Source: Verrucomicrobiales bacterium
GTDB lineage: Bacteria > Verrucomicrobiota > Verrucomicrobiia > Verrucomicrobiales > DEV007
NCBI GenBank assembly: GCA_002684575.1
Contig: NYVP01000010.1
Coordinates: 8,896 to 29,054, forward strand
Length of the DNA stretch: 20,159 nucleotides
Direction of reading: 5' to 3'
Within the stretch, counting starts at the first letter, position 1; every line of letters begins with the position of its first letter. The notes below the pieces were generated by a model. It was not told the origin of the DNA. It did not search any database and worked only from the letters and a program-made list of their open reading frames with translations. The position numbers and the translations under genes were made by a program. Below are positions 1 to 8,969 of the stretch, piece by piece.

Positions 1-2724
1 TGAATTTTCAGCTTCCGCCAGTGCGCTTTGAGCCGCTTCCATTTGTTCAAGAGCGCCGCTAATGTCTCCTGAGGAAAGTTCTTGTGCAGCAATTTCAGTA
101 GCGATCGCCGCCTGAGCTAGGGAGGGATCGATTGGGGAGTTAGATGCGGCTTCCCCGACTGCTTCTGCTAGTGCTTTTTGTCTCTCCGCAAGTTCATTAG
201 CGGCACTTTCTGCCGCAGCTAATTGTTCTTGGGCTTCAGATACTGATGCTTGAGCCTCAGCTATAGCTGCAGCGGCTTCTGAAAGAGATGAAGGGTCATT
301 TAAAGTCTCTTCACCAAGAGCTTCAGCTAGTTCAGATGCTCGTTCCTCTAGTGCTGCTTTAGCCTCATTAAGATCGTTAAGTGCAGCGCTTTGTTCAGGA
401 GCAGCGCTAGCAGGTTCGCCTGAGGATAATTCGTTTGAAGCGGATTCCTGTTTACTGGACGCATCTGCTAATTCATTTGCTGCTTTTTCAGAGGCGCTTG
501 AAGCTTCATTGGCTAATTCACTGGTTTGTTCCTGTAAATCTTTTTGACGACTCGCGAGTTCTTTCGATTCTTCCGAGTTATTTTGTGCTTCACCGTCCTG
601 TGGTATTGAATCGGCTGTGCTTTCGTTCAGGTTTTTTTGATCTTCGATGATTGGTTCTAATTTTTCAATCAGCTCATTGAGGTTAGCTAATTCCTGAGCG
701 GATTCTTTTAGTTCATCAAGTTTTTCGGAGATGGCTTTTTCGGCATCGAATAGTTTGTCAATAGCCTTTTGTTGTGCTTCGGGAGAATTTTCACCTGCGG
801 CTAAATCGGCACCAGCTTCAGCCATTGCTGCCATTGCTTCAGTCAATGCGGCTGCAGCTTCAGGTAATTCTTGTTCGCCAGCCGATGACGTGGCTTCTGC
901 AGTTTTTACTTCAAGCTCTGCTTGATCTGCTGATTTTTCTTGGAGTTCCTCAGTGTTATTGTTGTTTTCTGCTTCTTTGGTACTTGCCTGAAGTTCTTCC
1001 TCTTTTTCCTTAATTTCTTTTACGTTTTCTAATAAATCCTCTAATGCTTTAATTTTTTCACTTGGGATTTCTGCTATGGCCTCGGATTCTGATATTTTTT
1101 CTATTAGAGCATTTCTTGCTTCATCAAGTTTCTCTAATGCCGCGGTTTCTTTTGGAAGAGCATTCTCTCTTCGATCATTGATTGGAGAATTTGCTTTTAA
1201 AGCATCCCGAGCTTCTTGCATTTCTGGAGTTGATTGTTTAATGGCCTCAGAAATTGATGGAGCCACCTCAGATAATTCGTTTGCAAGAAAATTAGTGAGA
1301 TCAGCAAGCTCACCTTGTTCTTTTGCTAATTCTAAGGATTTTTTTTCTGCCTCTGTATTTAGCTTGTTTTCGATATATTGCTTACTGGCCTGTTCAAAAA
1401 CTTGTTCAAGTCGTTTTTTTGCATCTTCTACACGGGAATTGAGTACTTTGTTTTCTCTTTCAAGTTCAGCGGCTAATTGTTTTGTTCTTCTTTCTTTATT
1501 TTGTTCGGCCCTCGTTAACTGTTGCTCTTTTTGCTTGAGCTGATTTTCTAAAGTTCTAATAAGCCCATCTTTATTTTCATTTTTCGCCTCATCCAGTCTT
1601 TCAGCTAGACTATTGGTGGCTTTTTCAATTTGGTTTTCAAGTATCTTTTGTTGAGAATTTAGAGCGTTCTGTTCGATTTTCTCCATTTTTGTCAATTCCT
1701 CCATCCTTTCATCCCTTTCAAATTCTCTGAATTTTAAACCTTTTTCTAATTGCTCAATTCTTCTCTGAATGTGTTCAGGAAATTTTTTCTTATCGAGCTT
1801 CGATTGGTCTTCTTCAGAAAGTTTTTCCGTGTCTTCTTTAATTTGGCTTTCTTTGTCGATTATGTTTTCTAATTTTTCGAGAGCCTCAACCATTTGCTCA
1901 AGTTCTCCTTTTTCAGGTTCAAGAATTTTTGCCATTTCCCATAGAGAGTCTCTGGAAGTTTTTTCAAAGGAAACCGCACTCATTAATCGTTTTCCTTTAA
2001 TTTCGTCTACTGCCTTGAGGATATTTTCCTTTAGTCTAGATTCAGTGGCATGCTTGGTAGCTCTATTAGGTCTTTGATCAGGAGACCCTTTTGTCATTTC
2101 TGATATATCAGACAATCGTTTTAAAATGGTCTGAACTTCCCCAGCCAAAGCTTCTTGCTCAGTGTACTGTAATTGAATTGAGATTTGTTCTGATGTGCTG
2201 GGGCTTCCTGGTACGAAATCTGATGATGCAAGAGTGATTGCCTCGTGGAGGTTAGTGGTCTGCCTATTCCCGAGTTCTTTCACTAATCTTGCTAAATCGA
2301 ATAGAGCAACTTGTGACTGATACTCGAGGAGAATTCTTCTGAGTTGAACAATGACTCCTTTTTGGCCGGCATAAGCAGTTAATACTTTAGCACTGGCAGA
2401 GGCTGAGTTTTTTTCCTTAAGTGTGTCTTCTCTGGCACCGTTAAGAAGCCCTACGATTTCATTCATTTGCTCCTTTGAGAGATTACCAAGTACCATTCTA
2501 ATGGCCTTAATAACATCAAGGTCACTACCAGCGAGCCCATTACGATTAAATTCATCAATTAAGGAATCTAACTGTTCGCCTGTTCTTTCAGTGGTGTCTT
2601 GGATTCTTTGCTGTTTTCTCTCTTGATTTAAAAGAGAGTTTTGGGGGAACGCTCCGTGGACATTTGATGTTGAGAGCAACAAAATGAAAACCAGGTAAAA
2701 ATGATGCATGGGTTGTAATTTCAT
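1..2724 (-). CDS. Large secreted coiled-coil protein, 3' end outside window (908 codons visible)
   Basis: The frame is open from an ATG at 2724 to the window edge, so the C-terminus is missing. Residues 1-25 look like a signal peptide: a short polar start, a hydrophobic core around FYLVFILLLS, and a possible cleavage near VHGA. Residues about 30-270 are helical and charged with some hydrophobic content. From about residue 270 to the edge the protein is almost entirely predicted coiled coil, rich in Glu, Lys, Gln and Leu. After about residue 600 it shifts to Ala/Glu/Ser-rich near-repeats such as LAEAVGEAA and ELAEALGEE. No catalytic motif was seen. It is the last visible gene of the MoxR/VWA operon, 42 bp after the DUF4175-like gene, so a periplasmic structural or tethering partner is inferred. 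An in-frame ATG at 2709 is an alternative start that keeps the hydrophobic core; neither start has a Shine-Dalgarno. The opposite-strand open frames here are composition artefacts. Confidence 0.85.
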   Translation of the reverse strand, partial: MKLQPMHHFYLVFILLLSTSNVHGAFPQNSLLNQERKQQRIQDTTERTGEQLDSLIDEFNRNGLAGSDLDVIKAIRMVLGNLSKEQMNEIVGLLNGAREDTLKEKNSASASAKVLTAYAGQKGVIVQLRRILLEYQSQVALFDLARLVKELGNRQTTNLHEAITLASSDFVPGSPSTSEQISIQLQYTEQEALAGEVQTILKRLSDISEMTKGSPDQRPNRATKHATESRLKENILKAVDEIKGKRLMSAVSFEKTSRDSLWEMAKILEPEKGELEQMVEALEKLENIIDKESQIKEDTEKLSEEDQSKLDKKKFPEHIQRRIEQLEKGLKFREFERDERMEELTKMEKIEQNALNSQQKILENQIEKATNSLAERLDEAKNENKDGLIRTLENQLKQKEQQLTRAEQNKERRTKQLAAELERENKVLNSRVEDAKKRLEQVFEQASKQYIENKLNTEAEKKSLELAKEQGELADLTNFLANELSEVAPSISEAIKQSTPEMQEARDALKANSPINDRRENALPKETAALEKLDEARNALIEKISESEAIAEIPSEKIKALEDLLENVKEIKEKEEELQASTKEAENNNNTEELQEKSADQAELEVKTAEATSSAGEQELPEAAAALTEAMAAMAEAGADLAAGENSPEAQQKAIDKLFDAEKAISEKLDELKESAQELANLNELIEKLEPIIEDQKNLNESTADSIPQDGEAQNNSEESKELASRQKDLQEQTSELANEASSASEKAANELADASSKQESASNELSSGEPASAAPEQSAALNDLNEAKAALEERASELAEALGEETLNDPSSLSEAAAAIAEAQASVSEAQEQLAAAESAANELAERQKALAEAVGEAASNSPIDPSLAQAAIATEIAAQELSSGDISGALEQMEAAQSALAEAENS

Positions 2725-2766
2725 GAGCGTTAATATTTTAAATGAGTCTTCAAAGAATTCCAAAGA

Positions 2767-4458
2767 TCAATTTTTTTTAATTGGTGTATTTTTTCTTATA
2801 ATTGATTCGAGGTCTTTATTAAGATTTTCCTGATCATTTGTCGCTTCATCAACACTTCCCAGTGCATCAGAAGTCCTTCCCAATAGATCGGCCCGTTTTT
2901 CCTCTGGAGTGACAACTTTTAAAGATAATTTTTCTGAGCTGCTGATATTTAATCCCGAAAGATTTTGATCGGATGCTTCTAACCAATATTCAATTTGATC
3001 ACCTTCGGACAGGCCTGTCTTTAGAGAACCTAAATTCCACTCGTAACTATCACTTATTTGTTTCTTTGAAGATTCTTCCTTCATTAAAGGAATAGTGATT
3101 ATTTCATTCTTTTCTCTTTTATATTTTAAATTAATTGAATTTACCCCAAACCTGTCAACAGCCTCATATTTGATTAATAGTGTTGCCTTTCGAGTAACTA
3201 ATTCCTCGGACCGCTTAGGATAGGTAATTCTGATTTCTGGAGGAAGATCAGTTAGTAGGGAAATTTTATAGATTGCACTATTTTTTGAATCCATCTCTTC
3301 CGAGTCTGTTAGTGAAACACTGAATCCTGATAAGCTCTGCGAAGGGATCTTAATTTTCGCTACTCCTTCTTTTTTATTAGCTTCGTTTACTGATAGAGGC
3401 ATCTGATTGTCCATTCCTAAAAATTTTAAGTTCCCAGAATCAAGTTCTTTCGATGATTCTATATTTATAGTCACTTCACTTCCTGGGAAAAAAGTAAAGT
3501 CTCCGGGCACATGATTTGTCGGACTTTGTTTGGTGAATTCGGGATACACTTGTGTGGCCGAAATATTCTTTATCGTTGGTCTTTCGATGGCAGTGACGGT
3601 CAAGGTTTTAGTCTTTGCATCATCTATTTGAGCATCAAATGAGAATGACTCAGGTACGTCCTCGATAGTGCCTGTATAAGTGTCAGGCTCCTTTTCAGTC
3701 CTTTCTAGAGAAACTTTAACGTTTCTTCCTGAGTTATACTTGATGTTTAGATTTGCTTTAAGTTCCGAGGTTTTTTTAGATTTTACCTTAAAGGTCATTT
3801 GAATGTTATCGCCGATTCCAACTTTTGAAATGTTAGGCTCTTCAATAATTGTGGTATCACGGGGAATTTCAATTTGTTCACCAAGGGCTCTTTTAACCAG
3901 GATTGGGATGTTGTCTTTTTCGCTGTAAACCCAGATGCCAGAAGTGATAATAATTACAAAGAAAATAAGTGTTGCTCTAGTTAATGCTTTTGGATTGACG
4001 ATTTTAAGGAAATTAAATTTTTTAGATACATCTTTAGTTTCTAAAATCATATTATGAATCATGCTCATAGGAGCATTTTCAGGAAATGCGGCCTTACGTT
4101 TGGCAAATTGAATTGAACTTATGAGTCTGCTGTCAAAATCTTTGTTCTTTCGCTCGATTTCTAGTGCTAAAGTTTCGTCATTTTTCCATTTTGTGATCAA
4201 TGAAAATAAAGACCATATTGTAAGTATAGCTGTAAGAGTGATAATCGAGAATAGCAGTAATGACCTAGTCTGAATATCTAGATCAGCTAATAAATCTAGA
4301 AAAAGAAGAGAAGTTAATAGGGTTACTAAAACAGAGAAAGTGATAGCTATTCTTCTTGCTAATTCAATCGCGAGAATTGAGAATCTTGTACGAGCAAGTT
4401 TGTTCCTTAGCACTCTGATAGTGTTTTGGGGGATATATATATTTTTAATGGCTGACAC
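2767..4458 (-). CDS. Membrane protein with DUF4175-like ectodomain
   Basis: This 563-residue protein has three predicted transmembrane helices, at about residues 36-56, 66-89 and 161-178. A roughly 70-residue acidic/basic loop (90-160) lies between the second and third. After the third helix comes a long exported beta-rich region (about 190-530) resembling serial Ig-like domains. It ends in a segment around GDQIEYWLEASDQ and VVTPEEKRADLLGR that resembles the repeat-bearing ectodomain of DUF4175-type proteins found beside MoxR/DUF58 genes in Planctomycetes and Verrucomicrobia (family assignment from memory). The C-terminus is a short helical tail, and the next gene is the giant coiled-coil protein. 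The start is GTG; the first in-frame ATG (residue 131) would remove two membrane helices, so GTG is preferred. It lies 4 bp after the upstream VWA gene, so translation is probably coupled. The function is unknown; a membrane-anchored scaffold of the VWA complex is an inference. Confidence 0.85.
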   Translation of the reverse strand: MSAIKNIYIPQNTIRVLRNKLARTRFSILAIELARRIAITFSVLVTLLTSLLFLDLLADLDIQTRSLLLFSIITLTAILTIWSLFSLITKWKNDETLALEIERKNKDFDSRLISSIQFAKRKAAFPENAPMSMIHNMILETKDVSKKFNFLKIVNPKALTRATLIFFVIIITSGIWVYSEKDNIPILVKRALGEQIEIPRDTTIIEEPNISKVGIGDNIQMTFKVKSKKTSELKANLNIKYNSGRNVKVSLERTEKEPDTYTGTIEDVPESFSFDAQIDDAKTKTLTVTAIERPTIKNISATQVYPEFTKQSPTNHVPGDFTFFPGSEVTINIESSKELDSGNLKFLGMDNQMPLSVNEANKKEGVAKIKIPSQSLSGFSVSLTDSEEMDSKNSAIYKISLLTDLPPEIRITYPKRSEELVTRKATLLIKYEAVDRFGVNSINLKYKREKNEIITIPLMKEESSKKQISDSYEWNLGSLKTGLSEGDQIEYWLEASDQNLSGLNISSSEKLSLKVVTPEEKRADLLGRTSDALGSVDEATNDQENLNKDLESIIRKNTPIKKN

Positions 4459-4462
4459 TATT

Positions 4463-6814
4463 CTATTTTAACTCGGCAAACTTTCTCATGAACCATTCGA
4501 TTGTGATTGGTAATAACAACAAAATTAAATATAGAGGAGAACTCCAAAGGGTAGCTTCTCTGGAAATTTTTATTTTTGCAGGTTCAATTTTAGCAATTGT
4601 GGGAAGATCGTTTAGATTTTCTTCTCTCAAATAAGAGCCATTGGTGATGTTGGCGATCTCTTTGAGCGTTTTCTCATCGATAGCAGTTTTTGCAAATTCT
4701 CGGTCAGCTCCTCTTACATTTAAGTCGATGCCGCTGGATTCGTCGTCCATAATAGTTAACCGGTACCGGCCTTGATCTTCCGCAGAAAATTCACTTCTAT
4801 AATATCCTGGTGAACCGGGTACAGCTCTGAGAGTTACTTTCCTTGAGTCAGCCGTATTGGGATTACTCTTAACTAAGTTTGCCTCAATTGTTTCATCTTC
4901 TCTAGGTATAAAGTTCTCGTCAAGCAGCCTTGCAAAAACTGTGAAATTTTCACCTTCTCTAGCGATTGCACGGTCTGATCTTAGTTCTGATCGACGCGAT
5001 CCTGTGGCCAGTCTTCGGCCTGCCATTCTTTGAACAATTTGCCCCCAAAACCTTGTGTGATAAAGGTCTCCAGTGTTTTTTCTCCAACGCCATGTGTTTT
5101 CAGTTCCTATCCATAGAACTTCACCGGCTCCATACTTTTGAATCGCAACAATGGGATAATCTCCGTCAGGGTGAGTTAGATAAGTTTTGGCAGCTGGCTT
5201 TGCCCCTAAAGTCTTAACGGACCAGAAAATTGGTGGTAATTTAGACCATCGCTGTTTAGCTAGATCAGGATCTTCCTCAAGATTAAGAAAGCCCTCATTA
5301 AGTCCGGCTTCGGTAATATCTAATAGGATGGGCCTTTGAGCATTATTGCTGTTTCCTCCTAATCTAGTAGGTGCCAGTTCCACAGGGATTAAGTTCTGAA
5401 GTTCTGTGTTTCTATATGACGAGGGGGTGAATCTTTTACCCGCCATTATTATAAGTGAACCTCCGCCGTTAGAAACGAATGAAGATATGTTTTCTATTGT
5501 GTTATCGGGTATTTGATCAGGGTTAATATCACCAAACATTATAAGGTCATAGTTAAAGAGTTGTTCTCTGGTGTCAGGAAATGATTCTAGATATGGTGAG
5601 TTTTCGGTACGAGCAACGATTGGGTCTGCGCCGGCAAGAAAGCAGTCAAGATCAATCCTTCTCTCTCTTAACAACATTGCCTGAACGTATTTAAATTCCC
5701 ACCTAGGTGAACTTTCGATCATGAGAACTTTGAGTGATGAATCTAAAACTCTAAGTCCACGTGAAAAGTTATTGTTGTTATCTAATATTTCGCCAATTGA
5801 AGTTTCTATAGTCGCCGAAATTTGATACTCGCCAGCTTTTTTAGGTATGACCGGTAAGGTTATTTCTTGGTTTTCTTCATCTGAAAATACAAACTCTTTT
5901 TCTATAGCTTTTGCTCCTGACATGCTGATGATGAGTTTTCCTTTTTCTCCGTCCATTCCTTGTTGATTGAATTGAATGGTTACAGGAACGGCATCTTCTG
6001 CTAAGGCAACACTTGGTAGTTCTATTGATTTAATAGCCGTGTCTCTAGGTGAATCTGTGCCAACTGCATAAGCGAAAACTGGAATACCTCTTTCCCTAAG
6101 GTCCTCTGCAACTGGAACAATTGCTTTGCCTTCGTTATTAGCTCCGTCACTGATTAGGAGTATTCCTCCCAAATCATCTGCACTGTGTCTTCTCAGAACT
6201 TCATGCAGAGCATTACCTATAGATGTTTCTGAATCCTTAGGTTCAGATGTAGGTGAGGAGTCATTTATGGCTCCTCCAAAATTGTATGTAACGATTTCAG
6301 ATTTTTCTCCTAATCTTTTTAATAGGTTTATTTTTTCGTTCTTGAGTGCCTGTTCGGCAATTTTAAATCGTGATGACGGGGATTGAGGTAGCGTCTCAGG
6401 AGAAGAGTCTAAGCTTGCAGATGGGTCTAGATTACCGTTAGCGATTGCTTCTCTGGCGATGTCTTTAATGTCTGTTCTTGGATCTGTAATTCCCATACTT
6501 GAAGAGCTATCAATAAGAACGGCTAGCGTCTTTTTATGATCTCTCTCCAAGTCCAGAGATATGATAGGCTTGAGTAAAATTCCGAGCAGAAGAATAAAGA
6601 ATATTATGCGCATTATCAGCATTCCACGTCTTCTCGATTTTTTTACATCCTCTGGCGTCGATTTGTAAAATGACCAAGAAAATATTCCCAGAATAAGAGC
6701 AGTAATTGCTATCAATATAGGTGATACTACTGGAGATAATTGGATGGAAATCCCTGTGACCGATGATATTTCATCGGCAGGTACTCCAATTAGTTTTAGT
6801 AGGATCGAGTTCAA
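4463..6814 (-). CDS. Membrane VWA protein with glutamine-amidotransferase-like domain
   Basis: The 783-residue protein starts with two transmembrane helices (about 31-49 and 66-82). A von Willebrand factor A domain follows, with an intact metal-ion-dependent adhesion site: DSSSS (D102, S104, S106), T197 in SETSIGNAL and D223 in LLISDGANNEG. Then come a beta-sandwich region (about 260-355) and a domain from about 360 to 600 that resembles the class I glutamine amidotransferase fold (VLMIESSPRWEFKYVQ, FVSNGGGSLIIMAG, YGAGEVLWIGTENTWRWR). No obvious Cys-His-Glu catalytic triad is visible there, so it is probably non-enzymatic. A last transmembrane helix lies near residues 758-776. The architecture places VWA and GATase-like domains outside the cytoplasmic membrane, or between two membrane anchors. 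The start is TTG, 1 bp after the upstream stop; the first in-frame ATG (residue 65) would delete the first helix. It is a paralogue-like partner of the preceding gene. Confidence 0.9.
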   Translation of the reverse strand: MNSILLKLIGVPADEISSVTGISIQLSPVVSPILIAITALILGIFSWSFYKSTPEDVKKSRRRGMLIMRIIFFILLLGILLKPIISLDLERDHKKTLAVLIDSSSSMGITDPRTDIKDIAREAIANGNLDPSASLDSSPETLPQSPSSRFKIAEQALKNEKINLLKRLGEKSEIVTYNFGGAINDSSPTSEPKDSETSIGNALHEVLRRHSADDLGGILLISDGANNEGKAIVPVAEDLRERGIPVFAYAVGTDSPRDTAIKSIELPSVALAEDAVPVTIQFNQQGMDGEKGKLIISMSGAKAIEKEFVFSDEENQEITLPVIPKKAGEYQISATIETSIGEILDNNNNFSRGLRVLDSSLKVLMIESSPRWEFKYVQAMLLRERRIDLDCFLAGADPIVARTENSPYLESFPDTREQLFNYDLIMFGDINPDQIPDNTIENISSFVSNGGGSLIIMAGKRFTPSSYRNTELQNLIPVELAPTRLGGNSNNAQRPILLDITEAGLNEGFLNLEEDPDLAKQRWSKLPPIFWSVKTLGAKPAAKTYLTHPDGDYPIVAIQKYGAGEVLWIGTENTWRWRKNTGDLYHTRFWGQIVQRMAGRRLATGSRRSELRSDRAIAREGENFTVFARLLDENFIPREDETIEANLVKSNPNTADSRKVTLRAVPGSPGYYRSEFSAEDQGRYRLTIMDDESSGIDLNVRGADREFAKTAIDEKTLKEIANITNGSYLREENLNDLPTIAKIEPAKIKISREATLWSSPLYLILLLLPITIEWFMRKFAELK

Positions 6815-6815
6815 T

Positions 6816-8966
6816 TTATTTTTCTTTGCTAAATTTTTGAGAAAGATAAAGTTCTAAAAGTGTTAGTAGAAGTGCAGCTAACAAAAGTAACGGCCAAATT
6901 TCAGCGCCTTTTCTTTTTTGGTTTATTGCTGAACTTATTTCATTCAGTGAAGAGGATTCTATAAAATTTGAGCTAATTTCTTTGAGCCTCTCAATTTGCG
7001 GTCCTGATAATTTTTCAGGGTTTGATTCTCTAGGATCTGGAGTGGCTGAAAACTGGATCAATTCAAAAGGCTCCGTCAGTTTGAGATCATAAATGCCTGA
7101 AGAGTTTACTTCTTTGAATTGTACATTACCTCCATCATTAGCGATTTCAGCGTTAATGAAAGTGGCCGTTTCTGATTTAGAATGAGATATTGTCGCCTCC
7201 TTGTTGATCCACGATTGTGGAACCTTTCTCACAAAGGTGTCACCAACCTGAATATTTAATCCTGAATCCATTCTCAAGATAACACTTCCTACAACCCTGT
7301 GAACAATTGGTAGGAATGCTGCTTTGACTGGTAGGTCATTCCATTCTGTGTCAGCAGAGCTACTGAATTGATAAACTTTTCCTAATCCAATATCCGCCTC
7401 GATAACGGCAGGAGAGCCATTATTGTATTGAATTGCGATATTGCTATCTACTTCGTCTTTCGTTACGAGTTCAAAGGCCTTAAAAGTTTTTACGTCGCCT
7501 AAGGTTCCTGCGCCAGGATCATTCCATAATTCTACGAGTGGATGATTGTATCCACTAGCTTGTAAAGACAGAATGCTATTAGTGCCTTCAATTGGTAGAG
7601 TTTTTCCATATGATGCTGGGAGTAAATTTAATTTTTCGTGAAGCTCTTGATTGTAAAATGAAGTATTAATATTATCACCAGGGAAGACCACCAAACCGCC
7701 GCCGCTTTGAACAAAATTATTAAGTTGGTTGCTCAATTCATCGGAAAAGTCCGGAACGTTTGCGAGAAATATGACATCATAGTCGTTGATTTCTATATCC
7801 TGTATTGACCCTAAATTGATTATATCACTGGATATAAAAAATGAATCAATGAGCTCTTCGGGAACAGGAATTAGGGCATTTTGTAAAAAGAAAGTTTCCG
7901 ATTCAGTAATGCTTCTTCCGGGCTCTCCATCAATCAGGAGTGTTTGAATTTTTTCAATTGCCCTGATGACTATTTCTCTGGAATTATCTACAGATTTGGA
8001 GTCCTTATAATCGAATTCTGCTTTAATGCGCAAATAACCCGGTGAATCTATTTCAACAAATGTAGTGATTATTTTTTCTTCACCCGATTTTATTGAATCA
8101 ATATTGATTGGAAGCCCTGATATATTTTCATTAGCACTAATTTGAATTGCAAGGTCATTGATTTCAAGTTCACCGAAATTGGTAATTCCAACTGAAAGCC
8201 TCATGGGTTGACCAACTGAAACAATAGGCGTTTTTTGAATTAGACTGGTTATTGCAATGTTTTCTGCAGGAGTTTTGCCTACCAAGGCTATTGTGGTATT
8301 GATGGTTTCCTTGTTTTGATCTATGGCTCTTGAAATCGATTCAAATTGTTTCCATGCTGAAGCTTCTCCGTCAGTGATGATAATGAGTTCTTTCTGAGTG
8401 GATGGACTGTTGTTGAGCGAATTAATCGAGGATTGAATAGCTGGGAAAAGATCACTGCCACGGTCAGAGACTTTGGTTTTATTAATGATATTAGTGACCC
8501 TTTTATTGTCATGGGAAGGTTCTTTCATTCCTGAGCCAGATGAATTAGCGGCGAATAGTACGGAGGAAGATGATCCTTTTGGTGTTGCACTCAATGCCTC
8601 TCTTGCAGTTTCTTTGGCGATTTGAAAGCGACTCAGATCAGAATTTTGATCTGTCCTTTGCATGCTGGCTGAAGAATCCACTATTACCGAAGTTGTGACT
8701 GTTGAACCTAATCCTGATGATTTAATCCAATCTGTGGCTGGTCTAGATAAGGCCAAGACTATTAGTGCAACTATAACCAATCTTAATAAAAGGAGGATCC
8801 AATCCTCTACTTTCATCCTTCTCTGATTGCGCTCTAGGCTGACTTCAAGAAAACGCATGGCTGCCCATTTAACCCTTTTGAATCTTCTTCTATTTAGGAG
8901 ATGTACTATTATTGGAATAGCAAGTGCGGCTGCTCCCATTAATAATGCTGGATTAAGAAAAGACAT
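6816..8966 (-). CDS. BatA-type (aerotolerance N-terminal) membrane VWA protein
   Basis: The N-terminus (FLNPALLMGAAALAIPIIVH, then LLNRRRFKRVKWAAMRFL) matches the BatA / aerotolerance-regulator N-terminal domain, with membrane helices at about 5-24 and 57-76. A VWA domain follows, with MIDAS residues D97, S99 and S101 in DSSAS, a Ser-rich third loop at RGSD (169-172) and D199 in IIITDGEAS. Residues about 225-330 look like a CARDB-type beta-sandwich (VSVGQPMRLSVGITNFG). A GATase-like region follows (TLLIDGEPGRSITESETFFL, FVQSGGGLVVFPGD, IGLGKVYQFSSSADTEW). A final transmembrane helix lies at about 692-710. The domain order parallels the next gene, suggesting the two form a pair. In this family such proteins are thought to work with a MoxR ATPase; the client is unknown. 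The gene starts at ATG, 3 bp after the DUF58 stop and 1 bp before the next start, so it is firmly within the operon. Confidence 0.92.
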   Translation of the reverse strand: MSFLNPALLMGAAALAIPIIVHLLNRRRFKRVKWAAMRFLEVSLERNQRRMKVEDWILLLLRLVIVALIVLALSRPATDWIKSSGLGSTVTTSVIVDSSASMQRTDQNSDLSRFQIAKETAREALSATPKGSSSSVLFAANSSGSGMKEPSHDNKRVTNIINKTKVSDRGSDLFPAIQSSINSLNNSPSTQKELIIITDGEASAWKQFESISRAIDQNKETINTTIALVGKTPAENIAITSLIQKTPIVSVGQPMRLSVGITNFGELEINDLAIQISANENISGLPINIDSIKSGEEKIITTFVEIDSPGYLRIKAEFDYKDSKSVDNSREIVIRAIEKIQTLLIDGEPGRSITESETFFLQNALIPVPEELIDSFFISSDIINLGSIQDIEINDYDVIFLANVPDFSDELSNQLNNFVQSGGGLVVFPGDNINTSFYNQELHEKLNLLPASYGKTLPIEGTNSILSLQASGYNHPLVELWNDPGAGTLGDVKTFKAFELVTKDEVDSNIAIQYNNGSPAVIEADIGLGKVYQFSSSADTEWNDLPVKAAFLPIVHRVVGSVILRMDSGLNIQVGDTFVRKVPQSWINKEATISHSKSETATFINAEIANDGGNVQFKEVNSSGIYDLKLTEPFELIQFSATPDPRESNPEKLSGPQIERLKEISSNFIESSSLNEISSAINQKRKGAEIWPLLLLAALLLTLLELYLSQKFSKEK

Positions 8967-8969
8967 TGA

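Noticed and set aside
435-2626. Several plus-strand open frames of 60-155 codons opposite the coiled-coil gene
   Set aside because: They are antisense to a long, low-complexity, stop-poor reading frame; their products are Ser/Ala/Leu-rich without domains, signal peptides or start signals.
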